Source of the DNA: Euonymus europaeus
Taxonomy: Eukaryota; Streptophyta; Magnoliopsida; Celastrales; Celastraceae
Length of the DNA: 64,000 bases
Direction: 5' to 3'
Assembly: GCA_963580455.1 (NCBI GenBank)
Contig: OY756968.1
Coordinates: 22,599,996 to 22,663,995 of the forward strand
Within the stretch, counting starts at the first letter, position 1. Each line of letters begins with the position of its first letter. The notes under the pieces are model-generated. The model was not told where the DNA came from, did no database searches, and saw only the letters and a list, made by a program, of their open reading frames with translations. A program made the translations under genes and the position numbers. Positions 45,883-55,259 of this stretch are shown here, piece by piece.

Positions 45883-45966
45883 TATATATTATGAATGAGC
45901 TTAGCCCGAAATTTTATTAATTAAAGAAGAGAAAAAGTCTCTCTTCGGCAGCTAACAAAACATGAG
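45883..45966 (-). mobile_element. Possible short LINE 3'-tail fragment
   Basis: AGAAGAGAAAAAGTCTCTCT followed by TCGGCAGCTAACAA resembles the AAGCCCTTCTCCGGGGGCTAACAA tail at 32040. Flanks AATCGGGTTA (45873-45882) and AATCGCGTTA (45967-45976) could be a one-mismatch TSD. Confidence 0.4.
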
Positions 45967-46455
45967 AATCGCGTTACTCAATACCCTATATATATATATA
46001 TATACACACACGGTATATGATATGATATATTCATATACATAATATATCGATCCCAGATGTCCACTTGGGTCTAAATTGAAATGACCTGGACTTGGCTAAG
46101 TGATACATCAGCATGCTGCTAGCACTACATAGGCATGCCTTATAACATATTTAATAATATATACTGGTTTTTCTTCTTTTATTGTTTTCTGAGACATGAT
46201 AGAGAATTTTAAGTTAAGACTTGAAATGTGTGTGTATATATATATATGTGGGGGGGCTTTGTTTGATCATGTCATTGCTGAGGAAAGATGTAGGAACTTT
46301 CGCAGAAACAATAATATAATGAAGAAGAAGAAACAGTTCATTTTTGTTTTTTGCACTTGTCCTTATTTATTCAGCAGTTTCTCTCATCTTACAAACAAAT
46401 ATACATATTAGCTAGTACTAGCTACCTAATTTGTATATGAAAAAAATGAGTCATC

Positions 46456-46458
<3 letters not shown>

Positions 46459-46525
<67 letters not shown>
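46459..46525. repeat. (AT)n microsatellite
   Basis: About 33 uninterrupted AT dinucleotides, the longest in the window. Confidence 0.95.
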
Positions 46526-46527
<2 letters not shown>

Positions 46528-48088
46528 CACAATCAACATCACCTAAATTTCATATATATGCTGCACCCAGCAAAATTAGAGCTATATATGATCAGGGTTT
46601 CTAGGCTTTGTGCGTGATATTTGAAATTAGATCCAAATGGAAATTGTAACTGGATTAATCTAAAATGTTACATTTTATTTTATGCTTAATTATAAATTAT
46701 ATATATATGATGGGTTGCTGAATGTGAAGCCAAAGAAGAAGAACTGCAGAAGCTAACAACTCAGATTGAAATTGAATTATTTGCACAAATAAGGTCAATT
46801 TTGTTAGTTAAGTATTGCAAAAGGATTTTGCATGGAACATGGAATCATGCACTTTCCAGCTAATAGCTGCATAAGCAAAACAACAAAAAAAAGTTGGGGA
46901 GTTACCTCAGCTTTGAAATATAGATAGATTTTTCTCCAGTGAGTACGTCCATTTTTTTTTTTTATGAAAAACAAACCAACTTGTAGATTGAAATCTCTAA
47001 ACTCTTGCTAGAATATTTGAGATTAAAACTGATAGTACAATCTTAAATTTTAAACCCTAAAATCTAAATTCTAAAAAAATTATATTTTAAACCCTTAACC
47101 TCTTAAACCTAAATCTAAGTTTAATCTTAATCATGTAGTCAGATCTAGGGGTTTAAAAATAAAAATCACTAAATAAATTGCATTAATGACGTCTAATGTC
47201 TTTACTGGAGAACTTTTATATATATATATGTATGTCTGTCAATTTTATTTCTCTTATTTATTTATATTACATCCCAGGTAGGAATAGCACCATTTGGAAA
47301 TAAGTTGCGAGAAAATCTGTTTAAGATTGCATGAACGTATTCAACGTAGAGATAGCTGTATGCGGCGATAAGGTGAAATGAGAAAATTTACATGGGAAAG
47401 AGTAAGCGAAAAAACAACGAGAAATACCTGAAAAGACATGACTTATTGAAGTAATAAGAAATGATATGAACTTAATAGGAGTTGATGAATGTAGGATTTA
47501 CGATAGAAATTAATAGAAATAATAATGCTGTCAATCTTTTCATAGACTCATATAATTGAACTGATCGACCTCAAATTTTTGGAATAAAGAATTATATGAT
47601 GACAGATGAGGATTTCTAAAGAGAGTACAAGGCCTAAGAACATGCCCTTTTTTGGCAAATAGTGTAAAAAACAGCTGCTACCATTTTTCTCTAGTCATGT
47701 AATTTCAATCACCAAAAACAAACGTCTAGATCATCCCACCAATATGCGACAAAGATTGTGCAAAGTGGTTAAAAGAATGGGGGAGACAAACACAATCCCC
47801 ATGAATCATTCCAGGAATTATATAAATTTCTCTACATATTAGGATTTTGTCTTGAAGTTGGTCATCGGATCGATTTTGAATGTTAATAAGACATTGAATC
47901 TGACTTGGTCTGCCAATCAGGTCAAAACTGGAAGGAACATTGAATACAGCAATATATATTATTTCCAATTCTCTTTGTTCTTTGGGTAGCTATTTCGTGT
48001 GAGATGGCTTAATTTGTTTCTTATATATGTTTGTTATCTAAGGAAGGACGACAAATTTAGAACTAGAATTTTATATCATTCAAAAGTA

Positions 48089-48132
48089 AAATTCGGAGGT
48101 ACCGCCCTATTTTATAAATAAATAAATAAATA
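48089..48132 (+). mobile_element. 44-nt LINE 3'-tail insertion, 14-bp TSD
   Basis: ATCATTCAAAAGTA (48075-48088) and ATCATTTAAAAGTA (48133-48146) flank AATTCGGAGGTACCGCCCTA plus TTTTATAAATAAATAAATAA. This is the same GAGGTACCGTCCT-type terminus as the tails at 42431 and 42680, here on the plus strand with a TAAA-type tail. Confidence 0.75.
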
Positions 48133-48224
48133 ATCATTTAAAAGTATATATTACTGATCTCAATTTATATAAGGCTATAACTCATTAATTATATATTCCA
48201 TATTTGTATATTTAATATATCCAT

Positions 48225-48690
48225 CAAGTTAAGGCTATTCGTATAGCCCTTCAGATTTTGGTGGATAAAGGCCGCATGAGTGATGTCAACGTAATTGTGG
48301 AAATGGATTCTGCCAGTGCTCTAGGTTGGATCCTAAGTGACAAGGAGTACCCATGGAAGCTCAATGATCACTATTCGCTCTCTATCGGACTCCCTTCTCC
48401 AAGTCACTGGTTAGCATGTTTGGCGTGAGGCAAATTCAGTCACTGACAATCTTGCTAATTAGGGAGTTGGTAGACATGAAATGATGCTTGCTTGGGTTTG
48501 AGTTGTTCTTTTGTTTAGAGTTTTTGTTGGGTTTGGGTGTCCTCTTGTAGTTTGTTGCTTTGCTGGATCGATGTTGTTGCTCTGTCCTTCTTTGTTTTGG
48601 TTTGGATTTTGTTGTGTGGCCTGTTGATTCTTGAGTTTACCTTCTAATAAAATTGCTGCTTCTATAAAACAAAAAACAAAAAAAAAAATC
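48225..48690 (+). pseudogene. Decayed LINE fragment: RNase H C-terminus and 3' UTR
   Basis: Plus-strand codons read KAIRIALQILVDKG, VIVEMDSASALGWI and, after a frame break, REANSVTDNLAN-like and GVGRHEMMLAWV, an LINE RNase H end. A T/G-rich 3' UTR and poly(A) (about 48667-48690) follow. ATCCATC lies at both ends as a weak TSD candidate. Confidence 0.75.
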
Positions 48691-50328
48691 CATCGATAGT
48701 TATAAATTTTTCATAACCAACCTTATGACAATTCTTAAAAAAAAATGAGATTGACAACATATAAATTAGTCAATTTGTTGTTTACATATTTGATATCGGC
48801 TTAAATTTGGATCATCAGACGAATATAAATTTTTCAAGAGTTCAACTGGTCAATCGCTTTGAAAGTTTAACTTAAATTAGAAAAAATTAAATCATAACTA
48901 AAGCCTTCAAAGTCTGCCTTATTACTTGCAATCATTGATAAATATATACTAAACTTGTTTTGAAAATCAAAATATTACAGTCAAACCTTGTGACCAGACT
49001 TGGTCTTCTTACACTTTCGTCAACTCTGGGAAAACCCCCCCCCACCCAATTATGTTAATATATTACATTATATACTGTTTAGATTAAGACAGGCCTAATT
49101 GCAGCAGACAGGCCCATTTAGTGATTGGGCCATGACTAATGTCTCTCAAGTGCAGATTAATGAAGTGCGCTGACTAGGCCTTCTTTCTGAAGGCCCATGT
49201 AGTAATATTGGGGTCGGCCCATAATGAGTTGATAAAGACTGAGTATTGACCCATCTCCGAACTTTCACAAAAACATATGTTTTGCAGTTTTATGTGAATC
49301 TCCACAGAGTCTTATTTCCGTGCCTTATTTTGTTCAACTTTAGTCTGTATGTGACATCATCTCATTATTACACAAACTGTTGTGTGTATGTGAGAAAAAT
49401 ATTTTTTGAAGTAGTCTCCATCTATTCTGGGGAATGAGAGACCAAAATCTCTCACGTCTTGTTAAGGAAATTATTATCATGAACCGGACATTGTGATTGT
49501 GGGGAACATGCAAATGGGTCAGAGAAAATGGAGTGTTGGGAACCAAAATCTCTCACTCTCTCAGACAGCACTGTTGTTCTCTTCTATGCATGTGAATCTT
49601 GATTGATTGTCCCTCCCTGAGATTATTTCCTCTTGCAGATTTCCTTTTCAATTTCAATTTCTCTCTCTTAGATTTCTTCTTTGATTGTTAGATGTAAAAT
49701 AACATAGAAATTAATATTAGATTCGGTAAATATTTACCAAGATCAACAAAAGAAGAGACGCAAAAAAATTTGTTAGAAAATTCAGCCCACACACATCTCT
49801 TATTTAGTAATGATATTAATTGTTCGTTCTTCATCAAAGAAATTTGTTCTCCTCCACCGTCTTCGAAATACTTAAGCTCAAAAACATGTGTTAATTGTGT
49901 AAGAGGAGCCGTTTTTTTTTACTTATATATAACTGATCAGTTGAATTATGTCAATCTAATATAGGACTACGAGTCTTTTGACTCTTGACACAATTGTTAA
50001 ATACATAGATCATTAATGAAAACTAAAATTCAAGCAATTAGTAGTTTTGGGTCAAAGCATTTTTGTTTAATAAGTTGGTGTTTTCCAACAAAAAGTTGCA
50101 AAAGGAACATCAGTGTAAGTGATTTGCATGTTTGTGGTTTGCGGAGAGTAGATAGCATAATCACAAAGGATCAACTATTAATGTCTCCCATCCTTCCTAG
50201 GACGAGTGAGTAATGAAGAATCATGATATCTCAACTAAAAATCAAACCTAAATCTTTACCTAACCCCCACATAATAATTAATAATCATGGTAAAATTTAC
50301 ATATGCAAGACCTAACTGAAAGCTCCAT

Positions 50329-50373
<45 letters not shown>

Positions 50374-50602
50374 ACGTATAAGTGTAAGAAATTAAGATTC
50401 AACATATAGATTAATTGATAGATAATAAACGAAAATAACTTAAAATAATAATAAAATAAAGACGGCTTAATTAAGGATCATGAGTTCTCTTGGATCTTGA
50501 ACTAATAAATCAATTCTTATATAATGCAACAATTAATGTTATATTGAAAGCTAAAACAAATTAATTAAAGTAATATCATGATCAGATAGATATTATGCCT
50601 AC
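48691..50602. other. Gene-free stretch with a GGCCCA-rich patch
   Basis: Four GGCCCA/TGGGCC motifs occur within 49111-49221. TA repeats occur at about 50333-50368. No supported exon; small ORFs here lack any recognisable feature. Confidence 0.45.
49111..49221. promoter_or_regulatory. Cluster of four GGCCCA (site II/TCP-type) motifs without an adjacent gene
   Basis: GGCCCA at 49111-49116, 49192-49197 and 49216-49221, and TGGGCC at 49127-49132. Such clusters are typical of promoters of broadly expressed plant genes, yet no start codon of a recognisable gene is near. Confidence 0.35.
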
Positions 50603-51151
50603 CTACCCAAGTCGAAGCTCTAAATCCAAAATCTCTTCCGGATCCTTAAACCCCATCTCCAAATCCAAACTAATGATCTCCTTTTTCTTCTTTATCAGCA
50701 CTTGATGATCAAGCTCACATTTGGGTTGAGAAAAACTCTTAAATTCTCCAACTCCAACAACATTACCTTTCATGCTCCTCCTCTTCTTCTTCTTCTTCAT
50801 CAAGTCTTCATTTTCATTATAAAAAAGTCTCTTATATGGTAAGGACTTGACAAAGGGAGTTATTGATGAAGATGGTGATGGTGAAGAATTAGGGTTAGGG
50901 TTTGGAGAAGTACATTCAAAAACCCATGGAGGTAACTGTGATCTAAGCCTGGCTCTATCTCTCCTGTGAACATTCATATGACCACCAAGAGCTTGTGCAG
51001 AGCTGAACTGTCTCTTGCAAAAGCTACAGGTGTAGTCCTTTGGAGGCCATGTTGACAATCCACTTGAAAGCTCTTCAACACTTAACTTGTCAAAGTAGTA
51101 ATCAGGCTTGTATTTAAGTAATTCACTGCCAAAGTAGCTCCTCTTCTCCAT
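50603..51151 (-). CDS. Single C2H2 zinc-finger EAR repressor, ZFP10/ZFP11/SUPERMAN-type
   Basis: Intronless, 182 aa. The finger C42, C45, H58 and H62 is preceded by the WPPKDYTCSFC context typical of ZFP10/ZFP11/RABBIT EARS/SUPERMAN proteins and contains [18 protein letters not shown]. The C-terminus is the EAR motif LDLELRLG, with an earlier LDLEMGF. These nuclear repressors control organ boundaries and cell proliferation. I use the ATG at 51151; the open frame extends 9 codons further only through a GTG. A 28-nt GA tract (51207-51234) lies just upstream. Together with the gene at 44.1 kb it forms a same-strand pair, but the two proteins are similar only around the finger and EAR. Confidence 0.92.
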   Translation of the reverse strand: MEKRSYFGSELLKYKPDYYFDKLSVEELSSGLSTWPPKDYTCSFCKRQFSSAQALGGHMNVHRRDRARLRSQLPPWVFECTSPNPNPNSSPSPSSSITPFVKSLPYKRLFYNENEDLMKKKKKRRSMKGNVVGVGEFKSFSQPKCELDHQVLIKKKKEIISLDLEMGFKDPEEILDLELRLG

Positions 51152-51206
51152 GATCTTAAATTCCTGCTTTGAACTCACAAGATCAAACCAATAAAATGCA
51201 ATATCT

Positions 51207-51234
51207 AGAGAGAGAGAGAGAGAGAGAGAGAGAG
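51207..51234. repeat. (GA)14 tract in the leader of the 50.6-kb zinc-finger gene
   Basis: An uninterrupted AG/GA run 56-83 bp upstream of the ATG. GA repeats in plant 5' regions can bind BPC (GAGA-binding) factors. A TATATATA stretch at 51319-51326 may be the TATA box. Confidence 0.6.
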
Positions 51235-51896
51235 CTCACGATGATCTTCCCTATAGGGGAGCTGTGAGAGTAGTAGTATTAGACCCTTGTAATTGTCGGC
51301 TTAAGCAAAGAGATGGGAATATATATACTCATCATGCCCGTGTTGCTGCTCGTTTAGTACTAATATGTACAGGGGGAGATATTTGTAGATGTTGTGATCA
51401 TTACGAAATATTTAGGTCAGCCAAATTTTGGGCAGACATGGGAATTAAAAAGGTGTGAGGTGTCTGAATGTTGATTGTAAAGGATATCCATGTCCTTGAA
51501 AGGATCTCAGTTAATGAGAAGGACAACATGAATATATAAATATAAATAAATAAATAAATAAATATATATATATAAATATATATATATCTCAGTTATGTAT
51601 GTAAATCTTCATTTCCTTATGTTCTAGTGTTTTTAGGCTCTTCTAAGTTTTTTTTAAGGAAAGGAAATAAAATTCTCTATTGCTCAAAAGCTCGTTTAAT
51701 GGCCTTGATTTCCGTTTATATGGCATCGATAACATGAATTGGGTCAGAAAAGATATAGAGAAAGCACCCTTGCTATTTCTCAACATACCTCCAACACCTC
51801 CTTATTAATTGCTAAACCTCAAAATTAGATGTAATGCATCTCTCTTTTCCCTCTTAAATCTAACCTATTAATTAAAGCCTATATATGAGTGTCATA

Positions 51897-52810
51897 TAAG
51901 ATTATATATATATATATATATATATATGATGGGTAGCTCAAGTTGTGTGATATAAGATTATATATATATAGTCATTTTCACCTGCGGGATCCCGCATATA
52001 TTTGGTTCATGCGGGATCCTGCTTTTCATCGTCGGATTAATCTGACGGTGAAAGCTATGACACTCTTTTTTTAAAAAAAAAAAAAAATTGTTTCGTACCT
52101 TCTCTGTTCTCCTCTCACTCTCCATTCTCAACATCTCCTCTCTCTTCGCGGGCTACGGTAACAATTCCGCCTCCGACGGTGACCAGAATCATCTCTCCAT
52201 CTTAAGTTCCCCTTTTTCCTTCTCCTCCTTCTTCTTCTTCTTCACGTAGCTCCCACCGTCTCTTCTCCTTCTTCTTCATGTAGCTCTGCTCCATCAAATG
52301 GATTTTTTGAGCTTCTCTTTATTGATCTGTCACCAAATTGGTATACCAAGCTTCCATCAAATGGGTTTACCAATCTGCCCCCACCTTCGAGCTCCAATCT
52401 TTCTTAACCCACCATCAACTTCTTTCTTCCTCAAGATAGGGGAGAAGCCTATCTGAGAGTGCCTCAACCAAGGGATTATCCTATGTCTTTCCACTGCTGT
52501 TGTTAGTTCTTTTAATTGAATATTTTTGATTTATTCAAGCCTTTGGGGACCTCGCTTCCCTTTCTTTCCATGCCTGAAAGTTCTCTAATTGAAGAAGGAA
52601 GGAGAAGAGCAGAAGAAGGAAAGAGGGAGGAGAGAGGCGAGAGAGGCTTTCTCATTTGTCTTTTTTTTTTTTAAATGTCTGACCATACGATTTAATCGGA
52701 CGGTCAAGCGCGCAATCCCGCACAGAACATGAAATGCGGGATCCCGCGCATGATAATCTCTGTATATGTATATATATATATATATGATGGGTTCCTCAAG
52801 TTGTGTGATC
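51897..52810. repeat. Tandem 56-bp-type duplication interrupted by a foldback element
   Basis: ATAAGATTATATATATA..., TATGATGGGTAGCTCAAGTT, GTGTGAT occurs complete at about 51897-51951. A second copy is split: its left part lies at about 51952-51970, and its right part (TATGATGGGTTCCTCAAGTT, GTGTGAT) at about 52768-52810. Confidence 0.65.
51971..52767. mobile_element. Foldback element with inverted GCGGGATCCCGCAT arms (about 0.8 kb)
   Basis: The left arm (CCTGCGGGATCCCGCATATA, then TTCATGCGGGATCCTGC and a GTCGGATTAATCTGACGG stretch) is complementary to the right arm (CCGATTAAATCG-type, GCAATCCCGCACAG, ATGCGGGATCCCGCGCATG) over about 90 nt. It sits in a TA microsatellite, so the TSD cannot be read. 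The interior is CT-rich with CTTCTTCTTC runs and no ORF of note. The superfamily is uncertain. Confidence 0.65.
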
Positions 52811-54136
52811 TGCACCATGGATAGGTAGCAAAAAGAGAAATCTACTTCATTAAGCAAAATACTGACCAAAAGGTTTATTTTTCTTGCTCGTATGCATCTC
52901 ATATCTCAAGCATCTCTAGGATTGTAGGCGAAGTTTTAATTAATTAAAAAAGTTGGTCATCTCGTTGTTAGACCTCGTATGTGCGAGCGTTTGATGTTCG
53001 AAAACAGTATTTCCCAATGGTACTAGCCGCTTTGTGGTATTGTCTCGCTTGTGGGGCTTACGACATGAACTTCAACCAAGGCTTATTTGTCACCAGGTGT
53101 GGCCGAGCCATTCTCAATTAAAAAGAGGGTAAAAATAGCATTCCAAAATAGCCCACCACGCAACACAACAAAAATAGCCGTTGAATCTTATTTTTCAGGT
53201 AATGTCTACTAATATTTTTAAATCAAATACAAATCCATTTGGATCTGAATAGAGTAACTGAAGAACACCGATTCCTAATTCTGGATATTACTTTCTTGAA
53301 AAGTATGAATTCACCAAGCAGTTCCAACAACCAAAATAATTTATTTTCATGCTTATTTGTAAAAGTTTATATTTGCTTTACCAAGTTTATACAAGAGTAA
53401 ACATGTTTTGAAAATTAAGTCCGATTAAACTTTTTTAAAAGGAATAATAATGAAACAAGTTAAATATCCACTTCATTCGACTTGTTAAAAAGTAAAAACC
53501 GCTCTATTCAAGCAATTTGTTTTATTCAAACATGCATCTCTCTCCTCTCTTCCCTTTTAAATAAGCAACTCATTTTATCCTCTCTCACCTCTCTTCCAAC
53601 GTCCAATTTTTACCACAATCTATTGAATAAAACTGTCATAACAATTGAAAACAAATGTCTCAAAAGCAAAACCCAACACATTACATAAAAACAAACTCTT
53701 AGTCCATTCCGCATTAATTTCAGCATTGCTAGCCAAGGTAAGTGTACGACTTGAGTCCAATAACGAGATTTTCTAAAAGAAAAGGAAAATCTAATTAATT
53801 AACAAAAAAATAAAAATGAAAAACTAGTTTGTTGCTTAAAACAAATTAAATGTTGCCAAATAAAGATTTTATTTAGTAACTGAGGGTGTGCTCTTGGATT
53901 TCAAACTCAAGCGAAACCACTGTTATTTGGAACTGATATGCTTTAGCTGCAGTAGAAATAAAAATCAAGTTGCCACAAAGTTTGAGAATGCACTCTCACA
54001 ATACCAACCCGTGAAGCCATATCAACCCCAACTTATCCAGAACCTGCCTGCCAAGAGGCCTTCTAACATGATTTCTAATTTCTTAGAAAATATACGATTC
54101 CAAGTTTTGATCCCATACTCGAACAATAAAATGTCT
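52811..54136. other. Gene-free stretch
   Basis: AT-rich sequence with no supported exon or repeat boundary. Confidence 0.4.
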
Positions 54137-54141
54137 GTATA

Positions 54142-54475
54142 TGATAAGTGGCCCAACTCACCCCTCTAAAAGGCCCAATAGAGGAGGGGAGGATACCACA
54201 TTATAAGGCACTTCACATGAGGTTAAACCTCCGATGTGAGATTCTCTAACACTCCCCGCACGTGCGTGGGCTTACGGTCTTACCGAATGGGCCCAAAGCA
54301 CGTGGGTTAAGGGTATTGCCCAAAGAAGTGTAGAGTAAAGCCCAACAATCGCCCCTCCGATACCATGATAAGTGGCCCAACTCATCCCTCTAAAAGGCCC
54401 AATAGAGGAGGGGAGGATACCACATTATAAGACACTTCACATGAGGTTAAACCTTCGATGTGAAATTCTCTAACA
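54142..54475 (-). mobile_element. TRIM retroelement (334 bp) with 110-bp LTRs and 5-bp TSD
   Basis: Two direct repeats, 54142-54251 and 54366-54475, are 110 bp each. They differ at four sites, all transitions. On the minus strand each LTR starts TGTTAGAGAAT and ends CACTTATCA. Right after the 5' LTR (54350-54365) is TGGTATCGGAGGGGCG, close to the plant initiator-tRNA-Met primer-binding site TGGTATCAGAGC. A purine-rich GCGGGGAG precedes the 3' LTR. GTATA flanks both ends (54137-54141 and 54476-54480). The internal region of 114 nt has no coding capacity, which is the definition of a TRIM. Confidence 0.9.
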
Positions 54476-54608
54476 GTATAGAACCATTGGGGCCCAAGTA
54501 TTTTGAAAGAGAGATGACTCATTCAGTCTCTTATAATGTTACAGTATAGAACCATTGGAGCCCAAGTATTTTGAAAGAGAGATGACTCATTCAGTCTCTT
54601 ATAATGTT
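54473..54608. repeat. Tandem duplication, 2 x 68 bp, abutting the TRIM
   Basis: ACAGTATAGAACCATTGG... to ...CTTATAATGTT occupies 54473-54540 and 54541-54608 with one difference. Unit 1 includes the last 3 nt of the TRIM LTR (ACA) and its GTATA target duplication, and unit 2 copies them. Confidence 0.9.
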
Positions 54609-55259
54609 AAAAAACCGCTCTATTCAATTTCTTAAGTTGTTAAAATGTAAAAAAAATAAAAAATAAAAAAGCAATTTTGTACGCTCTATTCAACTTTGTA
54701 AAGTGTTATTTATTAAAAAAGTCTAAAATACTTTTCTCTGAATAGTTATTTTGATAATTACTATGGAAATATAATGCAAAATAATAAATAATAAATATTA
54801 ATGATTTCAAATTTGTATTTCATATTGAATAAAAAACCAATCTGTTATAGAAAATGCATGAAAACATGAATAGTTCTAAAACCCTTTGAATTCAAACAAC
54901 AAAGCCTTTTTACAAAGTATTGCATGTCTAAGCATTAATAGTTGATCAACTAACCACAGCCACAGAAGCAATTACTATAACATTGGGGATCATTTATCAT
55001 TGTACAAATATCAGCCACTTCTAAGAGGAACGTGTAACTAAAGACAATATCGGCGAAAAAAAATAAAATCTATTTTACAATTCATTGAAAGGATTGTAGG
55101 ATTTGTTACCATTTGAATGGATTTAGATTATCCACATAGAAACTCACCATCTGTTTATGATCTATTGAAATGTACGCATCAAGCCATTCAGGTAGGTGCT
55201 GACCCTAAAATGCCAGTGCACCATTGATATTTCAGTGAAAAAAGCAAGGAATTGTCCAA
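54609..55259. other. Gene-free stretch next to the myosin 3' end
   Basis: AT-rich. The right part is probably the myosin 3' UTR. Nothing else is supported. Confidence 0.4.

Larger units (their letters stand above)
44966..48074. other. Gene-free stretch
   Basis: AT-rich DNA with a long AT microsatellite (46459-46525), telomere-like CCCTAAA variants (47045-47125) and a possible LINE tail (45883-45966). No exon supported. Confidence 0.5.

Noticed and set aside
51152..51178. Nine extra N-terminal codons for the 50.6-kb zinc-finger protein
   Set aside because: They would begin with GTG. The ATG at 51151 is the plausible start.
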